NCBI GenBank assembly: GCA_018701215.1
Contig: JABIWH010000050.1
Span: 310,001-374,000 of the forward strand
Source of the DNA: Rhodospirillaceae bacterium
GTDB taxonomy: Bacteria > Pseudomonadota > Alphaproteobacteria > GCA-2731375
Length of the DNA: 64,000 nucleotides
Reading direction: 5' to 3'
Shown piece by piece: positions 33,802-42,127 of the stretch (its first letter is position 1; every line of letters begins with the position of its first letter). The notes beneath the pieces are model-generated. The model did not search any database. It had not been told where the DNA came from and saw nothing but the letters and a program-made list of their open reading frames with translations. The position numbers were made by a program, and so were the translations under genes.

Positions 33802-34947
33802 CTAAAGCCCCATTCGTTTGCCAATGACATTTCGCAGGATTTCCGAGGTACCACCGCCAATTGGCCCCAACCGTGCCTCGCGGAACAGCCGCTGCATTTC
33901 ACCCGCCATATAGCCCGCTCCGCCCATGATCTGCATGCCCAGATCCGCAACCTTAAAGTTGTTTTCCGTCGCCACGACCTTGGCGGTGGTGGTTTCCATC
34001 ACCGCGTCTTCACCCGCATCCAGCATCCGCGCCGCATGAAAGGTCGCCAGGCGGGCACCTTCCGTCAGCATGTACATATCAGCCAGTTTGTGAGACACCG
34101 CCTGATACTCCGTGATGGTCCTGCCGAAAGCCTTGCGGTTGGTGGCGAAATCCTTGGCCAGTTCCAGGATCCGCATACAGGCGCCGGCGGAGGTCGCGGC
34201 CAGCAACAGCCGTTCCTGATTTAGGCCGCGCATCAGCATGGGCCAGGCACCGCCTTCGCTGCCCAGGAGATTCCCGGTGGGTACGCGGACATCATCAAAG
34301 AAGACTTCGTTGGGCAGCGAGGTGCGCGAGCCCAAGGGGTCCATGGGCCGGATCGTCAGCCCCGGCGTCTTGCTATCGACCAGAAACAGGCTCAAACCCT
34401 TGTGCCCGGCATCCGGATCGGTCTTGGCGGAGACCACCATCCAGTCGCTGACATGGGCGTTGGTGATATAAATTTTCTGCCCGTTGATGACATAGCCGTC
34501 ATCGTTCCGCACCGCGCGGGTGCGGATGCCGGCGGCGTCCGAGCCGCTGTCAGGCTCTGAATAGGCAATGCACATCTTTAGCTGCCCCTTGATCAGGCGC
34601 GGCAGCATCTCTTGCCGTTGCGCCTCGGAAGCATGGTACTGCAGATGCGAGGCGCCATAGATCGAAGTGGTCATATAGGCTGAACGGACGCCGTAATGGT
34701 AATAGCCCATGGCCTCGATGAAGACCGCCATATCCATATTGCAAGCGCCGGCACCGCCATACGCTTCGGCGATGGGCAGACCCAGCCAGCCATCGGCGGC
34801 GACGGCCTGAAAGGCCTCTTCGGGAAACGTCGAGGTCTTGTCAAATTCCAGCATCTTTTCCGCCGGCAAGGCGCGGCCCAAGAGGCCCAAAATGCTGTCA
34901 CGCATCAAGATTTGTTCTTCGGTGAAGCCAAATGTCTTGTACGGCAT
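33802..34947 (-). CDS. acyl-CoA dehydrogenase family protein
   Basis: The 381-residue flavoenzyme shows the standard segments AYSEPDSGSDAAGIRTRAV, NGQKIYITNAHVSDW and QIMGGAGYMAGEMQRLFREA. It ends GPIGGGTSEILRNVIGKRMG, with glycine where medium-chain enzymes have the catalytic glutamate, as in a recognisable subfamily. It introduces a double bond into an unknown acyl-CoA. It lies 2-3 kb from the benzoate-CoA ligase operon in the same direction, so a role in degrading dehydroadipyl-type CoA esters is possible but unproven. Confidence 0.87.
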   Translation of the reverse strand: MPYKTFGFTEEQILMRDSILGLLGRALPAEKMLEFDKTSTFPEEAFQAVAADGWLGLPIAEAYGGAGACNMDMAVFIEAMGYYHYGVRSAYMTTSIYGASHLQYHASEAQRQEMLPRLIKGQLKMCIAYSEPDSGSDAAGIRTRAVRNDDGYVINGQKIYITNAHVSDWMVVSAKTDPDAGHKGLSLFLVDSKTPGLTIRPMDPLGSRTSLPNEVFFDDVRVPTGNLLGSEGGAWPMLMRGLNQERLLLAATSAGACMRILELAKDFATNRKAFGRTITEYQAVSHKLADMYMLTEGARLATFHAARMLDAGEDAVMETTTAKVVATENNFKVADLGMQIMGGAGYMAGEMQRLFREARLGPIGGGTSEILRNVIGKRMGL

Positions 34948-35007
34948 TGTCTTGACGACCTCCTACTCACATACACTCTTGTTTTGGGCGACAGATCCGA
35001 GGAGGCA

Positions 35008-35271
35008 TCAATCCACGCCGAGGGACGCTGCATTTCCGGCGGGCTCATGAGCCGCCACGGCCTCCCTGCCGCTGTCAGTCAGGCGGCAGACCAGCCAATC
35101 AGGCTTCAAGGGATTGGCGAACCAGGGTTCGGCCCAACCTGCCTTGATACAGGCGCGGATGGTGCGGATATCGATTTCCTGACCTTGATCATCGAACAAG
35201 GGCAATTTTCCGCCCGGTTGGGGCAGACCCCGGATCAAATAGTTAACCTGATTCTTGCTGGGTTTCGCCAT
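35008..35271 (-). CDS. small winged-helix-like protein of unknown function
   Basis: The 87-residue protein has a short charged N-terminus and a compact core: DIRTIRACIKAGWAEPWF followed by LVCRLTDSGREAVAA. The pattern of a helix, an amphipathic helix and a strand pair resembles a small winged helix-turn-helix. I do not recognise a named family. ATG 35271 has a GAGGT sequence about 13 bases upstream. It is divergent from the GcrA-like gene across 209 bases that contain a clear promoter for the latter. Confidence 0.5.
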   Translation of the reverse strand: MAKPSKNQVNYLIRGLPQPGGKLPLFDDQGQEIDIRTIRACIKAGWAEPWFANPLKPDWLVCRLTDSGREAVAAHEPAGNAASLGVD

Positions 35272-35398
35272 GGCAATAAGGTTACCTCATTCCGCGCCAC
35301 GAGCAAAGCAGCGAGCTTGTCATGGCTCTTCCGGGTATCGATTCGCCCACCGATTCGAAAAAAGCAACAAGGCATGATTCATTAATGATAGTCAGCAC

Positions 35399-35428
35399 TT
35401 GACAAAATGGTGCGGCGCAACATATTAT
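35399..35428 (+). promoter_or_regulatory. sigma-70-type promoter of the small GcrA-like gene
   Basis: A perfect TTGACA (35399-35404) is followed after 18 bases by TATTAT (35423-35428), one mismatch from consensus. Transcription would start near 35435, giving a leader of about 45 bases. The surrounding sequence is distinctly AT-rich compared with the rest of the window. Confidence 0.65.
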
Positions 35429-35480
35429 GTATCTGTTCAAGAGTCATATACCCTTTTAAATAATTTGGTGAGAGCGGACT

Positions 35481-35672
35481 ATGCTTGAAATCAGGCCCCG
35501 CCGGGGGTGCCTTTGGCCCATGTGGCCCCATGGCGACCTACCGTCCCATGACTACTGCGGCGATCATCGTGCCGATGGTAGCTCCTATTGCGAAGAACAT
35601 AAGGCGAAGTCGATCCGTGATTTAGAGGTCGAACCGCGCCAGCCGTTTATTCCGCGACGGAAAGCGGCCTAG
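35481..35672 (+). CDS. small GcrA C-terminal-like zinc-binding protein
   Basis: The 63-residue protein has the pattern CLWP...DYCGDH...SYCEEHKA. That matches the C-terminal zinc-binding-like segment of the alphaproteobacterial cell-cycle regulator GcrA (C-x-WP, then FCG, then YC-x2-H). The DNA-binding N-terminal half of GcrA is absent. It may be a reduced regulator or antagonist, but this is inference. A strong promoter lies 50-80 bases upstream, GAGAG precedes the ATG, and a long hairpin follows the gene. Confidence 0.6.
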   Translation: MLEIRPRRGCLWPMWPHGDLPSHDYCGDHRADGSSYCEEHKAKSIRDLEVEPRQPFIPRRKAA

Positions 35673-35753
35673 GGCGACCGCCCTGCGCTTGGGCGCCACT
35701 GGCACACTATTCGCAAACGCCGGCGGCCCCGACAACTAACACATTACAGCTTG

Positions 35754-35789
35754 AGACGACGCAGCCATGATTTCATGGCCACGTCGTCT
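35754..35789. terminator. near-perfect long palindrome, probable bidirectional terminator
   Basis: AGACGACG (35754-35761) and GCCATGA (35764-35770) pair with TCATGGC (35773-35779) and CGTCGTCT (35782-35789), leaving a two-base mismatch in the middle and almost no loop. A second small stem (GGCTGT/ACAGCC) follows at about 35793-35807. It lies between convergent genes (GcrA-like and alpha/beta hydrolase). There is no T-run, so termination is inferred. Confidence 0.45.
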
Positions 35790-35874
35790 TGACGGCTGTG
35801 TTACAGCCGCCCTATCTCGACGGCACGGGCCATGCTCGTGGCGGCGCGTCATTGTTCATGCCTTTATGGAGGTA

Positions 35875-36681
35875 TCAGACGATGGCGCGGATGTGGGCAA
35901 GCATGGCTGACAAGGTTTGTTCGTACTGCTCTCTATGAGGGGTATGGCCGCAATCTTCCAAAAACAACGTCTTGGCGTCCGGTCCAATGCCCCGTTCAAT
36001 GGCCTGACATTGGGCGATGGTGCCGTAGGCGTCACCAGCACCCTGGATTACCAGGGTCGGCACCGATTTTTGGGCACAGATGTGCGGCAAATAGTTTTCC
36101 AAATTCCAGCTCTTGAAGCCTTCGCCCAACCACGGTTCCGACCAGCCGCGAAAGGCGCAATCCACATTGTCGCCATGATACTTCGCCAAGCGCTGGCGCA
36201 GATCGCCGGTGTCATAGGCATGGCAGGCCTCGGAAATAGCCGCGACGTTGATCTCCTCCATGAACACGTGCGGTGCTTCCAGGATCAGGCCCGCCAGTTC
36301 CTGGGCCGGCGTCCCACCGGCATAAATCAGCGAGATCGAGGCACCGTCGGAATGGCCAACCAAAATGGCCCGCTTGATCCCGGCCGCCTGCAATAGGGCG
36401 GGTAGGACCTCCAACCCCTCGTCATGCATATAGGTGATGGGTCGCGGCAGCTCGCAAGGATCGGAACCACCATAGCCCCGGCGGCTGTAGACGAAGCCGC
36501 CAAGGCCCGTCGCCTCGACCAGGCGTTCGGGAAAATCCCGCCACAACGCAACACAACCCAAACCTTCATGCAAAAAGACCAAGGTCGGCGGACCGTCTGG
36601 ATCAGACGATGGTGCGGGGCCCAGCCAGGCGCATTCAAGGCGCTGACCGGCGACCTCTATACTGTCATGGCCCTCCGCCAT
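35875..36681 (-). CDS. alpha/beta hydrolase of the benzoate-CoA ligase operon
   Basis: The 268-residue hydrolase has the nucleophile elbow GHSDGASISL (serine replaced by aspartate-flanked G-H-S-D-G), an oxyanion region FLHEGLGCVALW and the catalytic histidine in EDCGHTPHREQ. Its ATG at 36681 shares the A of the ligase stop TGA (TGATG), so the two are translationally coupled. Related hydrolases occur beside benzoate-CoA ligase in box clusters. They may hydrolyse stalled CoA or lactone intermediates, but the substrate is not established. Confidence 0.83.
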   Translation of the reverse strand: MAEGHDSIEVAGQRLECAWLGPAPSSDPDGPPTLVFLHEGLGCVALWRDFPERLVEATGLGGFVYSRRGYGGSDPCELPRPITYMHDEGLEVLPALLQAAGIKRAILVGHSDGASISLIYAGGTPAQELAGLILEAPHVFMEEINVAAISEACHAYDTGDLRQRLAKYHGDNVDCAFRGWSEPWLGEGFKSWNLENYLPHICAQKSVPTLVIQGAGDAYGTIAQCQAIERGIGPDAKTLFLEDCGHTPHREQYEQTLSAMLAHIRAIV

Positions 36682-38273
36682 CAACCGCGCAGCTTAAAGC
36701 GTTGGATCTTGCCAGTCGCTGTTTTGGGCAATTCATCGACGAATTCCACCCAGCGGGGATATTTATATGGCGCCAGCATAGCCTTGACGAACTGTTGCAA
36801 CGCCCTGCCTTTTTCCTCATCGCCACCGCCCGCCGTCAGAACCACGAAGGCCTTTGGCTTGATCAAATCGGCATCGTCGGCATGGCCGACCACGGCGGCC
36901 TCCAGTACATCTTCGTGGCTCATCAAAGCGGATTCGACCTCGAACGGCGAGACCCAGATGCCACCGACCTTCAGCATATCGTCGGTGCGGCCGGCGTAGA
37001 CAAAATAGCCATCATCAGCACACATGTACTTGTCGCCGGTACGGGTCCAGGCACCTTCAAAAGTGGCGATGCTCTTCTCGCGGTTGTTCCAATAATAGGG
37101 CGCCGACGAGGGTCCGCTGACCAGAAGATCGCCAATCTCGCCCTGTGCCACATCGGCACCCGCATCGTCCGTGAGGCGGCACAGATAGCCCGGCACCGGC
37201 ATCCCGGTTGAGCCATAACGCACCTGTCCCGGCCGGTTGGAAACGAAGATATGCAGCATCTCGGTCGAACCGATGCCATCCAGAATTTCCACGCCGAAAC
37301 GTTCGCTCCAGCGCTTGGCCACGTCCTCGGGCAAGGCCTCGCCGGCGGAAACACAATGGCGCAGGCGCGGCGACGATGCCGCGCGGCCAATGCCCTCATC
37401 CGCCAGAATGCCGGCATACAAAGTGGGCACGCCATAGAAGATCGTCGCGTCATTGTCCTTGATCCGCGCCATGACATCGCCCGGCAAGGGCCGTCCCGCC
37501 ATCAGCACGGCAGTGGCACCCACCGCCATGGGGAAGGTCAAGGCATTGCCCAGGCCATAGGCGAAAAACAGCTTGGCGGCGGAATAGACCACGTCGTCCT
37601 CGCGGATGCCCAGCACCGCCATGCCATACAATACGGCGGTATTGATCATATCGCTCTGCAGATGCGGTGCGCCCTTGGGCCGGCCCGTAGAGCCGGAGGA
37701 ATAAAGCCAAAACGCAACGTCATCGGCGGAGGTCACAGCCGCGCTTAGTTCCGGCGCGCCGCTTGCCAACAATGACGCCATGCTCTGATGGCCCGCCGCA
37801 TCGCCGCCATCTTTGGCCCCGGTGACAATGACATGACGCAGGTCGGGCAGTTGCCCCAGTATCGGCGCCACGACCGCCAATAGATCGGCGCTGACCACCA
37901 GGGCGCGGGCGCGGGAATCGCTCAACATGTAGTGATAATCATCAGTGGTCAGCATGGTGTTGACCGGCACCGCGACCATGCCCGCCTTGATGGCGCCAAA
38001 AAATGCGATGGGGAAATCAATGCTATCCAGTTGCAGCAGCATGACCCGCTGTTCCGTCTGCAGGCCAAGATCCAGCAAGGCATTGCCGAAACGATTGACC
38101 CCGTTCTGCAGGGCAGCATAGGTGTGGCTGCCGGTGTCGTCGATGAAGGCAACCTTGTCGCCAAAACCCTCGTCCACCCGGCGGTCGACAAAATCCACCG
38201 CTACGTTGTAGTCCCGCGGCACGGTGACCAGAGGGGGATCCTGGGATAGATCATAGGTGCTGTAGTTGCTCAT
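36681..38273 (-). CDS. benzoate-CoA ligase family protein
   Basis: The 530-residue enzyme is an ANL-superfamily acyl-adenylate ligase. The phosphate loop YSSGSTGRPKGAPHL, the GIGSTEMLHIFVSN motif typical of benzoate-CoA ligases, the TGDKYMCADDGYFVYAGR hinge and the catalytic lysine in KTATGKIQRFKLR are all present. It would activate benzoate, or a close analogue, to benzoyl-CoA using ATP, the first step of the box pathway. ATG 38273 has GGGAGG five bases upstream. It follows a flavodoxin gene by 41 bases and overlaps the hydrolase, forming a three-gene operon divergent from boxR. Confidence 0.9.
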   Translation of the reverse strand: MSNYSTYDLSQDPPLVTVPRDYNVAVDFVDRRVDEGFGDKVAFIDDTGSHTYAALQNGVNRFGNALLDLGLQTEQRVMLLQLDSIDFPIAFFGAIKAGMVAVPVNTMLTTDDYHYMLSDSRARALVVSADLLAVVAPILGQLPDLRHVIVTGAKDGGDAAGHQSMASLLASGAPELSAAVTSADDVAFWLYSSGSTGRPKGAPHLQSDMINTAVLYGMAVLGIREDDVVYSAAKLFFAYGLGNALTFPMAVGATAVLMAGRPLPGDVMARIKDNDATIFYGVPTLYAGILADEGIGRAASSPRLRHCVSAGEALPEDVAKRWSERFGVEILDGIGSTEMLHIFVSNRPGQVRYGSTGMPVPGYLCRLTDDAGADVAQGEIGDLLVSGPSSAPYYWNNREKSIATFEGAWTRTGDKYMCADDGYFVYAGRTDDMLKVGGIWVSPFEVESALMSHEDVLEAAVVGHADDADLIKPKAFVVLTAGGGDEEKGRALQQFVKAMLAPYKYPRWVEFVDELPKTATGKIQRFKLRG

Positions 38274-38314
38274 GCGGCCTCCCAATCGTTTGCGTCTCAA
38301 TCGCGCTAAAATCG

Positions 38315-38773
38315 CTATTTGGCCAGGATCTTGATCCATTCCCTGGCCCAGGCAACGCCCGCTTCTTCCGGCAGTTCATCGCTTGAGGCGTTATGGGCCA
38401 TCACCTCGCCGACCCTCTCGGCGCCCAATTCGCGCAACAGGGTGTCGAACCGCGCGCCGCCTTGATTGTAGGTGTCGGCATAGGTGCTGTCACCCAAACC
38501 AATGACGCCATAGCGCAGGCCCGAAAGATCCGGCTGCATCACATCCAACTGCTCAAAGAAATCCATGGCGTTGTCGGGCACATCACCCTGACCGTAGGTA
38601 GAGGTGCAGATCAGCACCAATTCATTGTCCAGCAGGACATCCTGGGTCAGACCATCCATGTCCAGAATTTCAACCTCATAACCTGCCTCTACCAGAACCG
38701 GTTTCACATCGTCCGCCACCAATTCCGCGGTCCCCGTGATCGTGCCGATCAGTATGGTAATAGCCTTCGCCAT
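38315..38773 (-). CDS. MioC-like short-chain flavodoxin
   Basis: The 152-residue protein has the flavodoxin FMN-binding loops: GTITGTAE (phosphate loop), STYGQGDVPDN and GLGDSTYADTYNQGG. It resembles the MioC and sulfite-reductase flavodoxin group. GGGGGAA precedes ATG 38773. It is the first gene of the benzoate-CoA ligase operon and is divergent from boxR. BoxB normally receives electrons from the iron-sulfur flavoprotein BoxA, which is not encoded here, so this flavodoxin is a candidate alternative carrier; that role is inferred only. Confidence 0.82.
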   Translation of the reverse strand: MAKAITILIGTITGTAELVADDVKPVLVEAGYEVEILDMDGLTQDVLLDNELVLICTSTYGQGDVPDNAMDFFEQLDVMQPDLSGLRYGVIGLGDSTYADTYNQGGARFDTLLRELGAERVGEVMAHNASSDELPEEAGVAWAREWIKILAK

Positions 38774-38821
38774 ACATTCCCCCAATGCCTGCTACCCTGA
38801 ATTCAGAATAGTGATTTATAC

Positions 38822-38866
38822 TGCATTTTTTATTCAAAAAACAAACAAAAAGAATTATAATGCATA
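38822..38866. promoter_or_regulatory. boxR/flavodoxin divergent promoter region with BoxR-like TGCA sites
   Basis: TGCA occurs at 38822-38825 and 38861-38864 in a very AT-rich gap. On the plus strand TATAAT (38856-38861) could be the boxR -10. The 13 bases 38854-38866 match the boxC promoter sequence at 51345-51357 in 12 positions. On the minus strand TATAAA beside the left TGCA could be the -10 of the flavodoxin operon. BzdR/BoxR regulators are known to bind TGCA-containing operators; binding here is inferred. Confidence 0.5.
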
Positions 38867-38887
38867 TTCGTTCGATTCATAAAACAA

Positions 38888-39790
38888 ATGCGAACTGGTA
38901 AAACCATGCGGCGCGGAACCTTACAGGACCAGGCAGACAGAGAGCGCGACGATGAGCGTTATTTGGCGCTGTTGGGTGACCGGGTACGGAGCGCGCGGTC
39001 CCGGCGCGGCATGACGCGAAAGATTTTGTCCGGCCAATCCGGGGTATCGGAGCGCTATTTAGCGCAACTGGAAAGCGGCCGGGGCAATGTTTCGATTATC
39101 CTGCTGCGCCAAATCGCGGGGGCGATGAACCTGGCCCTGTCCGAACTGGTCCAGGATGGCCCGGACCGGCCGGTGGAGATGGCCCTGATCCTGGAGCAAC
39201 TGGCGGATCTAAGCGGCGATGAGCTGGCCGACCTGCACAGCCACCTACGGCAACGCTACGCGCCCGAGACCGGGAACAGCGGCCGCATCGCCCTGATCGG
39301 CCTGCGTGGCGCCGGTAAAAGCACCCTGGGCCGGGCCCTGGCCAAACGGCTCGAACTGCCTTTCGTGCAGCTGAACAAGGAGATCGAGGAAGCCGCCGGC
39401 ATGGGCCAGGACGAAATTTTCGATCTGTTGGGCCAGGCCGCGTTCCGCAGACTGGAACGGCAATGCCTGGAGCAGGTGATCGAAAACCATGCAAGAGCGG
39501 TGATCGAAACCGGCGGTGGCCTGGTGGCCGAGGCGGGCACTTACGAACGTCTGCTCTCCTCCTGCCATACGATCTGGCTACAGGCCTCGCCGGAGGAGCA
39601 CATGGCCCGCGTCGCGGCGCAAGGCGATCAGCGTCCCATGGCCGGCAACCGGGAAGCCATGGACGATCTGCGCCGTATCCTGATGGACCGGGAAGGCCTG
39701 TACCGCAAGGCGGACGCGACACTTGATACCAGCGGACGTACGACTGGCGCCTGCCTGGACGATCTGGCCGCCATGGCGCCTAAATATTGA
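38888..39790 (+). CDS. boxR: BoxR/BzdR-type regulator (HTH plus shikimate kinase-like domain)
   Basis: The 300-residue protein joins an XRE-type helix-turn-helix (about residues 28-85, LSGQSGVSERYLAQLESGRG) to a shikimate-kinase-like domain with a P-loop at about residues 138-145 (GLRGAGKS). That domain also has a conserved ETGGGLV segment. This two-domain build is diagnostic of BzdR/BoxR, repressors released by benzoyl-CoA. It is divergent from the benzoate-CoA ligase operon. ATG 38888 is used, with ATG 38906 possible. The gene converges with a molybdoenzyme gene and overlaps its 3' end by 11 bases. Confidence 0.9.
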   Translation: MRTGKTMRRGTLQDQADRERDDERYLALLGDRVRSARSRRGMTRKILSGQSGVSERYLAQLESGRGNVSIILLRQIAGAMNLALSELVQDGPDRPVEMALILEQLADLSGDELADLHSHLRQRYAPETGNSGRIALIGLRGAGKSTLGRALAKRLELPFVQLNKEIEEAAGMGQDEIFDLLGQAAFRRLERQCLEQVIENHARAVIETGGGLVAEAGTYERLLSSCHTIWLQASPEEHMARVAAQGDQRPMAGNREAMDDLRRILMDREGLYRKADATLDTSGRTTGACLDDLAAMAPKY

Positions 39791-41996
39791 CCGGGCGAAC
39801 CTCGACAAAATTCGTGTTGTAGGTGGTCGCTCCGCTCGGCGCCGAGACATCCGCCGTGACCGCATTGGCGCAGCCTTCCGTATCAACGCCATCTTCGTTC
39901 GGGGTAAACCAGGCGCCTTCGTTCATGGAGGTGACGCCAGGGGCCATGTCTTCCGTTACCTTGGCGGGCAGAATGGTCGCGCCGTGGGCCGAGACAACCT
40001 TGACCATCTGGCCGTCGTGGATGCCCCTGGCATTCGCATCCTTTGGATGCATCCAGACATAATCGGGATCGACCTTGCCCAGTTTCTCCTGGTTGGCGTG
40101 TACCGAATGGGTGCGGGACCGAGACTTGGCGCTGCACATTTGCAGCGGATAGGCCGCATCCCCGTCCAAGTGCGGCACCCATGTGGGGATCGGCGCCATG
40201 GCGCCCAGACCATAAGGGTCCGGGTTGTCGGCCAGGGTGGTACAATAGACCTCGATCTTACCGGACGGCGTGGAGAATTTATGATTATCCGGGTCGTTGA
40301 TCTGTTGGCTGAAAGCGACGGCATCCTCGGGCGCGGGAAAACGCGCCACGCCCTGCGCCTTAAAGCTTTCAAAATCGTCCACCGCCGGCGCCGACAGCTC
40401 GCGCAACAGGGTATCCTCGTCCTTGTCGTTGTAACCTGTAATGCCGACGCGTTCGGCCAAGGCCGCGAAGATGTCCAGGTCGTTGCGGCATTCGTACATG
40501 GGTTCGATGGCCCGTTTCATGAATATGGCGTAGTGGCCCGCGCCGGCCCAGGGGGTGTGGACATCATTTCTTTCCCAGAACGTAGTTGCAGGCAGTACGA
40601 TATCGGCATGGCGCGTGGTCGGGGTGAGGAAATGATCCTGGCCCACGATAAATTCCACGCTATCCAGATTTTCGGCCACCTTGGTCGCGTTGGGGCATTG
40701 ATTAAACAGGTTTCCACCAGCGGAATAGATCAGTTTGATATCCGCCGGATAACCGCCGCTTTTGCCCTTTTCCAACAAATCCGCCAGCAGTGGCGCGGAT
40801 ACCCGCGCATCGATCGGATTTTTCCCGGCCGCAAAACCGCCCATGGCACCGCGGCCCGTGGCGCCGTTGCTGACGCCGGAGTTACCACCGACCACACCGG
40901 TATTCCCCGTGATCGCCGCCAGCGCGTAGGCGGCTCGGTGAAACTGCTCGCCAAAGGCGGTGCGGCCAGGTGCATAGCCGGTCTGCAGGGCGGCGGGCTT
41001 GGCGCTGCCGAATTCAATGGCCAAACGGCGGATGGTGGCCGCCGGGATGCCGGTAATTTCGGCTGCCCATTCAGGCGTTTTGGCGATGCCGTCGCTCTCG
41101 CCCATCAGGTAGGATTTATAGGAAGCGCCCACCGGCGCGCCCTCGGGCAAACCCGCCTCGTCAAAGCCCAGGACAAAGCGGTCGCAAAAGGCCTGATCGT
41201 GCAACCCCTCTGTCACGATTACATAGGCCATCGCGATCAGCGCGGCGGCATCGGTCGAAGGACGGATAAAGATATGTTCGTCCGCCAGTTGGCGCGATGT
41301 CCGGTTGCGGCGGGGATCAAAGCAAACGATGCGGACGCCTTGTTTCTTTGCCTGCTTCAAATAAGCCGTCGTGGTGGTGCCGAAGTGGCCGTCTCCGGGG
41401 CTCCAACCCCACATCCAGATCAGTTTGGAATTAACATAGTCGGTGGGCTCCCGGCCCGCTTCCTTGTAAATGCGGTCGGGGCCGAACGTCATGCGCACGG
41501 CAAAAACCTCGGCCTCCGCCGACATGTTTGACCACAGGTTGGTATAGCCGCCGAACATGCCGAGGAAACGCTGCGCCGGGCCCCGGTTATGCAACATCGA
41601 TGTGCTGCCCGAGCGGGAGCCGTCCAGGATCGCGGCGTTGCCATATGTCTCGCGCACCCGCAGCAACTGCGATGCGATTTCGTCCAGGGCCTCGTCCCAG
41701 GAAATCCGTTCATATTGGCCCGAACCCCGCGGGCCGGTGCGGCGCATGGGGTATTGCAGACGGTCGGGATGATAGGTGCGCTCGATCTGGCCAACGCCTC
41801 TGGCGCAGGCCGGCAGGGGCGGATGCTCCGGGTTCCAAGGTCTGGCATCTGTGGATATGCGGGCAATGCGGCCGTCGCGCACATGGGCGTTGACCACGCA
41901 GCGGCCGCCGCAATTGTGACCGCAGGTCGAGGTTACGACGGTTTCCCCCGGCTTCGCTTCCGGACGCGGCGCCTCGTATATAGTTTGTACAGACAT
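39780..41996 (-). CDS. DMSO reductase family molybdopterin oxidoreductase
   Basis: The 738-residue protein has an N-terminal 4Fe-4S motif (CGHNCGGRC, then a cysteine in PACARGVGQ). Molybdopterin-binding segments follow, including WGWSPGDGHFG, CFDPRRNRTSRQLADEH and a C-terminal domain from about residue 620. GGYTNLWSNMSAEAE aligns with the DmsA region holding the molybdenum-ligand serine, so formate dehydrogenase activity (Cys or Sec ligand) is unlikely. No twin-arginine signal and no electron-transfer subunits are adjacent, so it may be a cytoplasmic single-subunit enzyme. The substrate is unknown. GTG 41999 is an alternative start. Confidence 0.83.
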   Translation of the reverse strand: MSVQTIYEAPRPEAKPGETVVTSTCGHNCGGRCVVNAHVRDGRIARISTDARPWNPEHPPLPACARGVGQIERTYHPDRLQYPMRRTGPRGSGQYERISWDEALDEIASQLLRVRETYGNAAILDGSRSGSTSMLHNRGPAQRFLGMFGGYTNLWSNMSAEAEVFAVRMTFGPDRIYKEAGREPTDYVNSKLIWMWGWSPGDGHFGTTTTAYLKQAKKQGVRIVCFDPRRNRTSRQLADEHIFIRPSTDAAALIAMAYVIVTEGLHDQAFCDRFVLGFDEAGLPEGAPVGASYKSYLMGESDGIAKTPEWAAEITGIPAATIRRLAIEFGSAKPAALQTGYAPGRTAFGEQFHRAAYALAAITGNTGVVGGNSGVSNGATGRGAMGGFAAGKNPIDARVSAPLLADLLEKGKSGGYPADIKLIYSAGGNLFNQCPNATKVAENLDSVEFIVGQDHFLTPTTRHADIVLPATTFWERNDVHTPWAGAGHYAIFMKRAIEPMYECRNDLDIFAALAERVGITGYNDKDEDTLLRELSAPAVDDFESFKAQGVARFPAPEDAVAFSQQINDPDNHKFSTPSGKIEVYCTTLADNPDPYGLGAMAPIPTWVPHLDGDAAYPLQMCSAKSRSRTHSVHANQEKLGKVDPDYVWMHPKDANARGIHDGQMVKVVSAHGATILPAKVTEDMAPGVTSMNEGAWFTPNEDGVDTEGCANAVTADVSAPSGATTYNTNFVEVRPVNI

Positions 41997-42127
41997 CACT
42001 TAATTTCCCCATCATCCAAACTAGCAGCAACTATAGACCGTGAACCGGCACTGGAAAATCAATGATTTCCCCTCTACGGCGCGCTACCATGGCAACTAGG
42101 CTGTAAATCATGGGATTAGGTGGCGGC

